DNA from: MED-G116 sp038107835
Lineage (GTDB): Bacteria; Pseudomonadota; Alphaproteobacteria; Puniceispirillales; Puniceispirillaceae
Reading direction: 5' to 3'
NCBI GenBank assembly: GCA_038107835.1
Contig: JAYNHH010000008.1
Span: 1 to 64,000 of the forward strand
Length of the DNA: 64,000 nucleotides
This document shows, one piece after another, positions 50,548 to 59,409 of this stretch. Position 1 is the first letter of the stretch, and every line of letters starts with the position of its first letter. The notes beneath the pieces are model-generated. The model searched no databases. It saw only the letters and a program-made list of their open reading frames with translations, and was not told the DNA's origin. Both the position numbers and the translations under genes were made by a program.

Positions 50548-51474
50548 TTACCTTTTTCCTTCATCCGTTGTTCTGTCCGCCGCAAGGGCGGTTTCGATCG
50601 CGTCCATGCGTGCCGCCAGCCCCCTGATCCTCACCAGATCGATGCCGGGCGCGCCAAAGGCGTCTTGCCGGTCTGCGGTGGCCGCGCTCATGCCGCTGGC
50701 AACACCAAGCTCGGCCAGTGTCACCACGACCTCGCGCATTTCCGCGGCGCGGCGCCGGCCATGTGTTGTCATTCGCTCCATGTTGTAGCTGGCGCGCTCG
50801 GCCCAGCCCTCATCAGGTTCTGACGCATCCAGCGAGGCTGCCACCTCTTCTGCAACACCGGCGCGACAGGCAGCCTGAAAACACTCGGCGGTCAATGCCT
50901 CGATGCCCTTGATCATGACCGACCGCAGCATCTTGATTGTCGAGGCGCGGCCCGGCGCGTCACCAACAAGGCTGACCTTCATGTCGAGTGCGGCAAACAG
51001 CGCCGCTGCCGCCTCGCCATGTTTGCTTGCCGCCAGCATGCTGGTGCGATGGCCGGCTGACGTGATCGGTGCCATCACCGCAACATCGACATACAGGCCA
51101 CCGGCCTGTTCAATCACATGCGCTGATTTCTGTTTGGTTCCGGGGGCGCAGCTGTTCATGTCCAAAAACAGGGTGCCGGCCTCGATATGCCGCGCTGCCG
51201 CTACCGCCGCTTCATGAGCCCGGTCTGCCGTGACAACGCTGATCACCATCTTTGCACCCGCCAATGCTGTTGCCAGATCAGCAGCGCACCCGACGCCGAC
51301 GGCCTCCATTCGGCGGCGCAGCAGATGGGCACTGTCCGGCTGGGCGATCTTGATGTCAAAGGCCGTGAGGGCCGGCAGGGGGGCTGTAGATGCACCACGC
51401 CACGCCTCCAGGCTTCGGGCAATTTCTCCGCCAGCCTCGCCAAAGCCGATCAGGCACAATCTGCTGTTGCTCAT
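50548..51474 (-). CDS. NAD(P)-binding dehydrogenase with DUF1932 C-terminal domain
   Basis: 6-phosphogluconate/beta-hydroxyacid dehydrogenase-like protein (308 aa). The N-terminal Rossmann motif GFGEAGGEIA, ISVVTA and DMNSCAPGTKQ are seen; the C-terminal helical domain (RGSTIKMLRSVMIKGIEAL-like) is DUF1932. Its first place in the ligC-ligJ operon suggests a dehydrogenase or reductase step on a pathway intermediate, not yet known to me. GTG/ATG starts at 51480 or 51474 are equivalent. Confidence 0.87.
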   Translation of the reverse strand: MSNSRLCLIGFGEAGGEIARSLEAWRGASTAPLPALTAFDIKIAQPDSAHLLRRRMEAVGVGCAADLATALAGAKMVISVVTADRAHEAAVAAARHIEAGTLFLDMNSCAPGTKQKSAHVIEQAGGLYVDVAVMAPITSAGHRTSMLAASKHGEAAAALFAALDMKVSLVGDAPGRASTIKMLRSVMIKGIEALTAECFQAACRAGVAEEVAASLDASEPDEGWAERASYNMERMTTHGRRRAAEMREVVVTLAELGVASGMSAATADRQDAFGAPGIDLVRIRGLAARMDAIETALAADRTTDEGKR

Positions 51475-51653
51475 TCCCATCGGGCAAGCCTACCAGCAGA
51501 TTGGCGGGCCTGTCATCGTGTTTGGTGGCGCTGTGCCGCCCTGCGAGGCGGTCAAAATTGATTGAATGCCCTCAAAAAAGGCACACAGATATCGGGGGTG
51601 ATGCTATGGTTGCAGCGGGATTACACCCGAGGGACCGGCTGGCAGGACAGGCA

Positions 51654-52706
51654 ATGACAACTGCAACCAGATGTATGTGGATGCGTGGTGGCACCTCAAA
51701 GGGTGGCTATTTCCTCGGCACTGATCTGCCGGCGGACCCTGCTGACCGCGATGCCTTGCTGCTGCGCGTGATGGGATCGCCCGATGCCCGTCAGATCGAC
51801 GGTATGGGTGGCGGAACGCCGCTCACCTCGAAGGTTGCGATAGTCGACAGATCGGCGCGCGCCGATGCCGATATCGACTATCTGTTCCTGCAGGTCTTTG
51901 TTGATCAGGCACTCGTCTCCGATGCGCAGAATTGCGGCAATATCCTTGCCGGTGTTGGGGCCTTTGCCATCGAACGCGGGTTGGTGACGGCCAATGGCGG
52001 CGTCACCCAGGTGCGGATTTTCATGCGCAACACCGGCCAGATCGCTGTCGCCAGCATCGCCACTCCAGATGGCCATGTGTCCTATGGTGGTGATGCTGTT
52101 ATTGATGGTGTGCCGGGGACGGCCGCGGCTGTGCCGCTGGTCTTTGAGGATACTGCCGGGTCGATGTGCGGGACTCTGTTGCCGAGTGGCAACAGCTCTG
52201 ACCGGATCAGTGACCTCGATGTCACCCTGATCGACAATGGCATGCCTGTCGTTGTGTTGCGGGCTGCCGATCTTGGCATCAGCGGTTATGAAGCCCCGGC
52301 AGATCTGGACGCAGATGCCGGTCTGAAGGAGCGCCTGGAGGCCTTGCGGCTGGCCTGTGGCGAGCGCATGGGGCTGGGTGATGTCAGTTCGAAATCAGTG
52401 CCGAAAATGATCCTTGTGGCATCGCCTCTTGCCGGTGGCGCGTTCATGACACGAAGTTTCATCCCACATCGCTGTCATGACACCATCGGGGTTTTTGCTG
52501 CCATCAGTGCGGCAACAGCGGCGCTTCTACCGGATAGCGTGCTGGCTGAAATCGCAGTCATCCCGGACGGCAATGACAAAACCATGATGGTTGAACATCC
52601 GGGCGGCAGCACCGCCTGCATTCTGCGCACTGATGCCGACGGAGCAGTAACCGGCTCGGGTATGCTGCGCACGACGCGCAAACTTTTCGATGGTGAGATT
52701 TTCTGA
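51654..52706 (+). CDS. ligU: 4-oxalomesaconate tautomerase LigU/GalD (PrpF family)
   Basis: Isomerises the keto/enol and double-bond forms of 4-oxalomesaconate between LigI and LigJ. PrpF fold, a tandem diaminopimelate-epimerase-like repeat. MTTATRCMWMRGGTSKGGYFL is the family start; GMGGGTPLTSKVAIV, VSDAQNCGNILAGVG and MVEHPGGS follow. No Cys pair is required in this family. ATG 51654 is preceded by AGGACAGG. 350 residues. Divergent from the DUF1932-ligC-ligJ operon; 19 bp before ligI. Confidence 0.92.
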   Translation: MTTATRCMWMRGGTSKGGYFLGTDLPADPADRDALLLRVMGSPDARQIDGMGGGTPLTSKVAIVDRSARADADIDYLFLQVFVDQALVSDAQNCGNILAGVGAFAIERGLVTANGGVTQVRIFMRNTGQIAVASIATPDGHVSYGGDAVIDGVPGTAAAVPLVFEDTAGSMCGTLLPSGNSSDRISDLDVTLIDNGMPVVVLRAADLGISGYEAPADLDADAGLKERLEALRLACGERMGLGDVSSKSVPKMILVASPLAGGAFMTRSFIPHRCHDTIGVFAAISAATAALLPDSVLAEIAVIPDGNDKTMMVEHPGGSTACILRTDADGAVTGSGMLRTTRKLFDGEIF

Positions 52707-52725
52707 TGGGGAAGGCAGGCGACTA

Positions 52726-53610
52726 ATGGCTGAACAGGCAAATGATGGGGTTATCAGTTGGCATCCGAACCCGCGGACGCCGGCCTATGTTCCCCCTGCT
52801 GGTGCCGTTGATGCCCATTGCCATGTGTTCGGGCCGGCATCATTGTTTCCCTTTGCCCCGGAACGCAAATACACCCCCGGCGATGCCAGCAAGGACATGC
52901 TGTTTGCCCTTCGGGATCATCTTGGTTTTTCCCGTAATGTGATCGTTCAGGCGACCTGTCATGGTCGTGACAATCGCGCTCTTGTCGATGCGCTGCGGGC
53001 CTCAGACGGGCGCGCGCGCGGCGTCGCCTCGATTGCGCCGAATATCACTGATGTCGATCTGCAGGAATTGCATGATGCCGGGGTGCGTGGCATCCGTTTC
53101 AATTTCGTCAAGCGTCTGGTCGATGCCACTCCAAGGGAGGTGTTTCAGGCAAGCGCCGCCCGGGTGCAGCATCTTGGCTGGCACATCGTGGTCTATTTCG
53201 AGGCGGCTGATCTGGCTGAGCTGACGCCGTTTCTGAAAACTCTGCCGGGGATCATCGTCGTTGACCATATGGGCCGCCCGGATGTCGGCAAACCGGTCTC
53301 GCATCCTGATTTTCAGGCGTTTGCCCAGTTGATGGGGGATATGCCAAATCTATGGACGAAGGTCAGCTGTCCCGAGCGGCTGACCATGGCCGGTCCACCC
53401 TATGAGGATGTGCTGCCCTTTCAGGCCTATCTGGTCAAACATTTCCCCGACCGTGTTCTCTGGGGTACTGACTGGCCGCATCCGAACATGAAATCACATC
53501 TTCCCGATGATGGTCTGTTGACCGACCTGATCCCGCAGATTGCGCCGACCGCCGCCTTGCAGCATGCGTTGCTGGTTGATAATCCGATGCGCCTCTACTG
53601 GGCCGATTGA
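52726..53610 (+). CDS. ligI: 2-pyrone-4,6-dicarboxylate lactonase LigI
   Basis: Amidohydrolase-superfamily enzyme hydrolysing 2-pyrone-4,6-dicarboxylate, the LigC product, to 4-oxalomesaconate. PPAGAVDAHCHVFGP (H-x-H), FALRDHLGFSRNVIVQATCHG, RGIRFNFVKRLVD, VDHMGRPD and WGTDWPHPNM (catalytic Asp) match LigI closely. 294 residues. ATG 52726 follows GGGGAAGG. The last 16 bp overlap the convergent TerC gene. Confidence 0.94.
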   Translation: MAEQANDGVISWHPNPRTPAYVPPAGAVDAHCHVFGPASLFPFAPERKYTPGDASKDMLFALRDHLGFSRNVIVQATCHGRDNRALVDALRASDGRARGVASIAPNITDVDLQELHDAGVRGIRFNFVKRLVDATPREVFQASAARVQHLGWHIVVYFEAADLAELTPFLKTLPGIIVVDHMGRPDVGKPVSHPDFQAFAQLMGDMPNLWTKVSCPERLTMAGPPYEDVLPFQAYLVKHFPDRVLWGTDWPHPNMKSHLPDDGLLTDLIPQIAPTAALQHALLVDNPMRLYWAD

Positions 53611-54272
53611 CCGCCGCGCCGTTTCAGGATCATTCCGGTTACAACAACAAGCCCGGCACCGAGTGCCGCTGCCAGCGCTGGCGCGTGGCCAGTATGTGTC
53701 GACAGCTCTTCGACCAAAAGTGGGTCGGTGGCAATCATGTCGCCAGCCAGCCAGCCAAGCAGCGCTCCACCAGCGGCGATGATCAGTGGGAAGCGTGTCA
53801 TCAGCCGCAGAATCAGCGCGCTGCCGGCAATGATGATCGGCACGCTCAGCACAAGGCCAAAGACAACGAGGTACATATTGCCCTTGGCGGCGGCGGCGAT
53901 GGCGATCGAATTGTCGAGACTCATCACGAAATCGGCAATGATGATCGTGCGCACCGCCCCCATCAGGTTTGGCGGTTGTTTGACCGCGCTCTCGTCAACA
54001 TGGTCGTCCTCGACCAGAAGTTTCACCCCGATCCACAGCAGTAACAGTCCGCCAATCAGCTTCAGTCCCGGAATGGTCAACAGCGTTGTGGCGAAGAAAA
54101 CAAGGATACAGCGCAGAATGATGGCACCCGCCGTTCCCCATAGCACGCCAAGGCGCTTCTGGCGCACTGGCAGATTCCGACAGGCAAGGGCGATGATGAT
54201 TGCGTTATCACCTCCCAGAACAATATCGATTGCAATGATCTGAAGAATGGCGATGAGTAACGCTTCATCCAT
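53595..54272 (-). CDS. TerC family integral membrane protein
   Basis: Seven-segment membrane protein linked to metal-ion (often manganese) efflux or tellurite resistance. IVLGGDNAIIIALA at the start and the mirrored FVMSLDNSIAIAAAA, each with the conserved acidic residue, are the family's two signature segments. 225 residues (YjbE-like short form). Monocistronic, divergent from the iron permease. Confidence 0.92.
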   Translation of the reverse strand: MDEALLIAILQIIAIDIVLGGDNAIIIALACRNLPVRQKRLGVLWGTAGAIILRCILVFFATTLLTIPGLKLIGGLLLLWIGVKLLVEDDHVDESAVKQPPNLMGAVRTIIIADFVMSLDNSIAIAAAAKGNMYLVVFGLVLSVPIIIAGSALILRLMTRFPLIIAAGGALLGWLAGDMIATDPLLVEELSTHTGHAPALAAALGAGLVVVTGMILKRRGGQSAQ

Positions 54273-54461
54273 GATACGGGGTCCGTCCTCGCTTGCTGTC
54301 TCTTGGGGCCTGCCTTGCCGCAGATATGCCCTCTTGGGCGACGAAGTGCAACCGCCCAGATGCGTAAAAAAACCAATTTTATGCAGTTATCGGGTGGTGG
54401 CCATGACGGCCTCGAAAAATTGTCGCACGGGAACAGATTTTCCGCGCTTTTTACGGCCAAA

Positions 54462-54502
54462 TTGGCTACATCTTATTTTCGCTTTTGATAATCATTCGCA
54501 AA
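54462..54502 (+). promoter_or_regulatory. promoter with Fur-like operator upstream of the iron permease
   Basis: TTGGCT (54462-54467) and TTGATA (54485-54490) are 17 bp apart. The -10 overlaps TTTTGATAATCATTCGCAAA (54483-54502), which matches the GATAATCATT half of the classical Fur box and is partly palindromic. Iron-responsive repression of the permease gene is inferred; in alphaproteobacteria RirA or Irr could act instead. Confidence 0.45.
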
Positions 54503-54521
54503 TATTGTACATCCCACACCA

Positions 54522-56165
54522 ATGGTAGCTGCATTTTTATCCAATTGGGCGCAGATCCCGAAACACCGTGTCGACGGCTGGTCGCTCAGCGTGGTTGCGC
54601 TTTGCGCCTTCTTGCTGGGTCCGGTCATCGCGCTGCTGATCACAGCCTTTGGTGACAGCGGAGGGCTGTGGGCGCATCTTGCCGCGACTGTGCTTGGCAA
54701 ATATGTCGGCAACACGCTGATCCTGATGGGAGGCGTCGGGGCGCTGGCGATCCTGTTCGGCGTCAGCAGCGCCTGGGTCATCACCCGTTATGAATTTGCC
54801 GGGCGAGGCTGGTTTGAATGGATGCTGCTGCTGCCTGCAGCCATCCCTGCCTATATCATCGCCTATACCTACACCGATTTTTTTGAATATGCCGGGCCGG
54901 TGCAGACTGCGCTTCGCAGCCTTTTTGGCTGGCAGGGTGCCCGCGATTACTGGTTTCCGGAAATTCGCTCGCTTGGCGGGGCGACGCTTGTCATGGCGTC
55001 AGTTCTCTATCCCTACATCTATATGGTGACGCGCATCGCTTTTCGGCTGACGTCAGCAAGCCTGTTCGAGATAGCGCTTGTTCACAATAAATCGCAATTC
55101 TGGACGGTCGGTCTGCCGCTGGCGCGTCCGGCGATCATGGCAGGTCTTGCGCTGGTGCTGATGGAGGTGGTTTCCGATTTTGGCACGGTCGAATATTTTG
55201 CCATCGAGACGATCACCCTTGGCATTTTCAATGTCTGGCTTGGCATGAACAACATTGTCGCCGCCGCGCAGATTTCGCTGGTTGGCTTTGTTTTCATCCT
55301 CAGTCTCCTTGGCCTTGAGCTTTATGCCCGTTCGCGCCAGCAATTTGCAAGCACTGCCAGATCACAGACTCCGCTGGTCCGCCTGCGCATCGGATTGGCT
55401 GGCAAAGCATGCTGTTATCTCGCCTGTATCACACCGCTTCTGTTCGGCTTTGTCATTCCGGTCGGGGTTCTGCTCAAATTCGTGCTGGCCTCATCGCTCG
55501 CCGCGCAGATAGGTGGCATCGCCTCGACGGTTTTCAATTCAGTGGTGATATCGGCCGTGGCCGCCTTGCTGGTGATGCTGGTCTCGGCGGTGATCGTGCT
55601 GGCCGCAACCTACCGCGCTGGCAGGCATACACGGGCAATGGCGCTGGTTGCCTCAACAGGCTATGCCTTTCCCGGAACGATGCTTGCCATCGGCATGCTG
55701 ATTTTTGCCGGATTGATCGACCGGACGGTGGCTGCGGTGACGAACGACAATGTGACTGGCTTGCTGCTGGGTGGTTTCGGTGTTCTGGTCTGTGCCTATC
55801 TTGTCCGTTTTCAGGCGGTTGGCTATGGTGCAACCCTGTCCGGTGTTCGCCGCCTGCCTGATAACATGATGGGTGCCAGCCGGGTGCTGGGCCATGGTTT
55901 TGGCAGCAGCCTGCGTCAGGTGATCCTGCCGCTCCTGCGCAGCTCGCTGGTCGCTGGGGCGCTGCTGGTGTTTGTCGATGTGATGAAGGAATTGCCGATG
56001 ACGCTTCTGCTGCGGCCATTTGACTTTGAAACACTTGCCACTTTCGCGTATCAGTTTGCCAAGGATGAAATGCTCGAGGAAGCCGCGCTGCCGTCCCTGA
56101 TGATCGTTATTGTTGGCCTTGTGCCGGTGTTGCTGATGAACCGCATGTTGCGGCAATCGCGCTAG
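54522..56165 (+). CDS. iron(III) ABC transporter permease (FbpB/SfuB type)
   Basis: Single-chain permease with two fused BPD_transp_1 halves, about 12 membrane segments in 547 residues. The EAA-type cytoplasmic loops are near EIALVHNKSQFWTVGLPLARPA and the second-half GASRVLGHGFGSSLRQVILPLLR. This size and layout are those of ferric-ion permeases. Neither a binding protein nor an ATPase gene is adjacent, so partners are encoded elsewhere. Weak ribosome site at ATG 54522. Confidence 0.9.
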   Translation: MVAAFLSNWAQIPKHRVDGWSLSVVALCAFLLGPVIALLITAFGDSGGLWAHLAATVLGKYVGNTLILMGGVGALAILFGVSSAWVITRYEFAGRGWFEWMLLLPAAIPAYIIAYTYTDFFEYAGPVQTALRSLFGWQGARDYWFPEIRSLGGATLVMASVLYPYIYMVTRIAFRLTSASLFEIALVHNKSQFWTVGLPLARPAIMAGLALVLMEVVSDFGTVEYFAIETITLGIFNVWLGMNNIVAAAQISLVGFVFILSLLGLELYARSRQQFASTARSQTPLVRLRIGLAGKACCYLACITPLLFGFVIPVGVLLKFVLASSLAAQIGGIASTVFNSVVISAVAALLVMLVSAVIVLAATYRAGRHTRAMALVASTGYAFPGTMLAIGMLIFAGLIDRTVAAVTNDNVTGLLLGGFGVLVCAYLVRFQAVGYGATLSGVRRLPDNMMGASRVLGHGFGSSLRQVILPLLRSSLVAGALLVFVDVMKELPMTLLLRPFDFETLATFAYQFAKDEMLEEAALPSLMIVIVGLVPVLLMNRMLRQSR

Positions 56166-56218
56166 CACTGTTTTTTGCCGGTCTTTTGATTTAGGTTCAC
56201 TGGGAAAGGGGGCTTTTG

Positions 56219-57355
56219 ATGCCGAAATTTGCCTGTGTTGAGGATTTTCGCAAACATGCAGAACGGCGTGTACCACGCATGTTCTATGATTACGCTGACA
56301 GCGGGTCTTGGACCGAGACAACCTACCGTGCGAATGAGGTTGATTTGCAGGCGTTGAAATTCCGCCAACGGATTGGTATTGATGTCAGCCAGCGCAGCAC
56401 CCGGATGCCGATGCTTGGTGAAATGATGCCAATGCCGGTGGCCATTGCGCCGACGGGCCTGACCGGCATGCAGCATGCTGATGGTGAAATTCTGGGGGCA
56501 AGGGCGGCTGAGACATTCGGCGTCCCCTTCACCCTGTCCACAATGTCGATCTGTTCGATTGAGGATGTCGCCGCCAACACGCAAAACCCATTCTGGTTCC
56601 AGCTTTATGTGATGCGTGACCGTGATTTCATCTCGCGGCTTGTTGAACGCGCCCGTGATGCCAATTGCTCGGCATTGATGGTTACAATGGATCTGCAGAT
56701 CCTCGGCCAGCGGCACAAGGACGTTCACAATGGATTGAGCGCGCCGCCAAAACCAACGCTTGCGAATATGCTCAACCTCATGACCAAACCCGCCTGGTGC
56801 CTTGGCATGCTGGGCACCCGCCGGCGGCAGTTCGGCAATATTGTCGGGCATGTGAAAGGCGTCAAGGACATGAGTTCGCTCGCGGATTGGACGGCCAGCC
56901 AGTTTGATCCCTCGCTGTCCTGGGATGATGTGGCGGCAATCCGCAGGCAATGGGACGGCAAGTTTATCATCAAGGGCATTCTGGATGTTGAGGATGCGCG
57001 GGCCGCAGTCAATGTCGGCGCTAATGCGATTGTCGTGTCCAACCATGGTGGCCGCCAGCTTGATGGCGCACCGTCCGCCATCGCCGCATTGCCGGAAATC
57101 GTTGATGCGGTGGGTACCCAGTGTGAGGTCTGGATGGATAGTGGCATTCGCGGCGGTCAGGACATTCTGCGCGCGATTGCACTTGGCGCGAAGGGAACGC
57201 TTGTCGGCCGTCCATTTCTCTATGCCCTCGGCGCGGCTGGCGAGGCAGGTGTTGTGCAGATGCTGGAAATTCTGCATACCGAGCTGGACAAGACGATGGC
57301 GCTGTGCGGGCGTAGCACTCTTGCCGAGGTGGACGGCTCAATCCTTCTGAGCTAG
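56219..57355 (+). CDS. lldD: FMN-dependent alpha-hydroxy acid dehydrogenase (L-lactate dehydrogenase-like)
   Basis: Oxidises L-lactate or a related 2-hydroxy acid, passing electrons to the quinone pool. PRMFYDYADSGSWTE at the start, the FMN contacts PIAIAPTGLTGM-like and WFQLYVM, the catalytic His in VSNHGGRQLDGAPS and the phosphate site SGIRGGQDILRAIALGA are clear. 378 residues. LldD versus glycolate or mandelate oxidase cannot be settled from sequence. 54 bp after the iron permease. Confidence 0.88.
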   Translation: MPKFACVEDFRKHAERRVPRMFYDYADSGSWTETTYRANEVDLQALKFRQRIGIDVSQRSTRMPMLGEMMPMPVAIAPTGLTGMQHADGEILGARAAETFGVPFTLSTMSICSIEDVAANTQNPFWFQLYVMRDRDFISRLVERARDANCSALMVTMDLQILGQRHKDVHNGLSAPPKPTLANMLNLMTKPAWCLGMLGTRRRQFGNIVGHVKGVKDMSSLADWTASQFDPSLSWDDVAAIRRQWDGKFIIKGILDVEDARAAVNVGANAIVVSNHGGRQLDGAPSAIAALPEIVDAVGTQCEVWMDSGIRGGQDILRAIALGAKGTLVGRPFLYALGAAGEAGVVQMLEILHTELDKTMALCGRSTLAEVDGSILLS

Positions 57356-57362
57356 GTGCCTG

Positions 57363-58175
57363 TCAGGCAAACAGCATGCCCTTTCCAGTGCCATTTACCG
57401 GGCCGCCAACAGGTACATTGGCCAATCTTGCCATGTCCCATGCCAATGCAGAGTTGCTGGAAATCACGGGAATGCCCAGCTCGGCCTCAGCAGCTGCAAT
57501 GATCGAGGCGCATTTCAGTGAGGTGCAGGATACGAAAATCGCGTCGATGCCGCCTGCCGCGCTTTCGGCAAGGGTGCCAAGCGCTGTCTTGATTGAGCTG
57601 GGAGAAATCCGTCCGACAACCGAATCCTGACCCTCGCCAAAGGTTGCGGCGATGCCGACGGCAAAGCCATCGGCCTCGAAATCAGCGCACATTTGGGCTG
57701 ATATCTCCGAGATGTAGGGTGCCAGATAACCAATGCGTCCTGCGCCCAGCTTTTCAAGTGCGCGCTTGGCCGCGGTGATCGGGGTTGTCACATGCGGTAC
57801 GTCAATCTGCTTTGTGACCAGTGCCGCAACCCTGTCGGCGCCGATCACCAGCGAGGCCGAGGTACACCCATAGCCGATGACATCGAACGCATGACCCGGG
57901 GGAAACAGCGCCAGCGACGCCGCAAAATGACCTTCCATCTGCTGCAGATTTTCCGCCGTCACCTGATCGTCACAGGGAATGCGGCTGTGCAGAAGTGACA
58001 GACCACCTGCATGCACACCTGTCGGTGGACCGGCGAAAAAGAATCTGAGCTCATCCTCGATTGTCAGATCCGTCTCCAGCGTGACAAGGCCCAGCTGGGC
58101 TGCGCGCCGGTCATCGGCAATGACCTCAAAATCATAATGCTGGAAGGACACATCATTGGTTTTTGCCTCATCCAT
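57363..58175 (-). CDS. Asp/Glu racemase superfamily protein, EutA/maleate isomerase-like
   Basis: Cysteine-pair enzyme of the maleate cis-trans isomerase/arylmalonate decarboxylase branch. The two catalytic Cys positions are in IGYGCTSAS (about residue 105) and VSCTSLK (about 215). RIGYLAPYISEI and GIPVISSNSALAWD are the other conserved segments. 270 residues. EutA proteins of this type occur in ectoine-utilisation clusters. Last gene of a four-gene minus-strand operon (phyH, dpaL-like, M24, this gene). Confidence 0.85.
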   Translation of the reverse strand: MDEAKTNDVSFQHYDFEVIADDRRAAQLGLVTLETDLTIEDELRFFFAGPPTGVHAGGLSLLHSRIPCDDQVTAENLQQMEGHFAASLALFPPGHAFDVIGYGCTSASLVIGADRVAALVTKQIDVPHVTTPITAAKRALEKLGAGRIGYLAPYISEISAQMCADFEADGFAVGIAATFGEGQDSVVGRISPSSIKTALGTLAESAAGGIDAIFVSCTSLKCASIIAAAEAELGIPVISSNSALAWDMARLANVPVGGPVNGTGKGMLFA

Positions 58176-58220
58176 ATCACTCTCCGTCTGCTAGTAGGGT
58201 CCGCCCTGTCATATGATCAC

Positions 58221-59405
58221 TCACACAATTACTGGCAGATCGCTTGCGGCGCGCGTTGAAAGCAAGTCTACACCGCTTTCGGTGATCAGTATATTTTCTT
58301 CGGCAACCATCAGGAAGCCGTTATCATAGATGAGCGATGGCTCCAGGGTCAGTGCCATATTCGCTGTCAGAACGGTATTGTCCCAATGGGTATGCGATGG
58401 TGGTTCGGTCAGCTGGATGCCAAGCCCATGACCATAGCGGCCAACATCATCGCCGCCGCCATCACCGTCATTGTCTGGCCGCAGCACCGCATCCATCGCC
58501 CGGTAGAGATCGGCTGCGGTGACGCCCGGTCTGGCAATCGCCAGCGCGGCATCGGTTGCATCATACAGCGTTTGATGTGCTGCATGTGCGCCATCGCTGG
58601 CATGGCCAATGGCAAAATTGCGGTCAAAATCTGAAAAATAACCGTCCCAGACGCTGCCGGTATCGAGCATGAAAACATCACCGGTCGCCAGGCGGCGATC
58701 ATTTGGTGGAGCGATGATATCATAATAGCCACCGGGGCCGGCAGAGCCGACAAGATAGCTGACATCATCGACACCAGCCTCGAGTGCCCGTATCTTGAAC
58801 TGGCGAAACAGGTCCGACAGGGGCAAGCCGGCATGCGCCCAGTCGGGGATTGTCGCAAAGACATCCGACACAATGCCACAGACATGCGCCAGCTTGGCGA
58901 TTTCGGCTGGCGATTTGACCATTCTGATATGCTGGATTTCAGGCGTTACATCGGCCAGCTTAATGTCATCAAGCGCGGCGATGATCTGCAGAATATCGGC
59001 CAGTGGTACGCGCAATGCGGTCTCGCGCCCCATCGGCACACCGAGTGTGCCATCCTCCATCACCGAACGGATCGTCGAGATTAGCAGGCCGATACCGTCA
59101 TCACTCGCGGCAGGTGAGGACCAGCTGTGGATGTCGTCGACATAGCAGTCACGCATCAACGGCACGCCAATGGTTGGGATCACGGCAATCGGCTTGCCGG
59201 TGGGTGGCAGCACGACGAACCAGGGGCGTGTCGGGCTTTGCCAGAATTGTGTCATGAAGCCAGTGAAATAGCGGATATCGGTCTCGGAAGCGAACAGCAT
59301 TGCGCCAAGACCATGATCGGCCATGACCGCCTGTGCGGCTTTGCAGCGGGCTGCATATTCGCTGTCGTCGAAGCCGCGTGGCGGCGGTGTGTGCTTGCTC
59401 TGCAT
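58221..59405 (-). CDS. M24 family metallopeptidase-like hydrolase, metal site intact
   Basis: Creatinase/Xaa-Pro aminopeptidase fold, 394 residues from ATG 59405 (MQSKHTPPP); the longer frame to 59468 overlaps the upstream gene. Metal ligands are present: Asp in VFMLDTGS, Asp in FSDFDRNFA, His in YGHGLGIQLTEPP, Glu in LTLEPSL and Glu in VAEENIL. N-terminal creatinase domain has DIRYFTGFMTQFW. Acts on a peptide, amide or ureide; four bases after the ammonia-lyase-like gene. Confidence 0.88.
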   Translation of the reverse strand: MQSKHTPPPRGFDDSEYAARCKAAQAVMADHGLGAMLFASETDIRYFTGFMTQFWQSPTRPWFVVLPPTGKPIAVIPTIGVPLMRDCYVDDIHSWSSPAASDDGIGLLISTIRSVMEDGTLGVPMGRETALRVPLADILQIIAALDDIKLADVTPEIQHIRMVKSPAEIAKLAHVCGIVSDVFATIPDWAHAGLPLSDLFRQFKIRALEAGVDDVSYLVGSAGPGGYYDIIAPPNDRRLATGDVFMLDTGSVWDGYFSDFDRNFAIGHASDGAHAAHQTLYDATDAALAIARPGVTAADLYRAMDAVLRPDNDGDGGGDDVGRYGHGLGIQLTEPPSHTHWDNTVLTANMALTLEPSLIYDNGFLMVAEENILITESGVDLLSTRAASDLPVIV

Positions 59406-59409
59406 GGAT

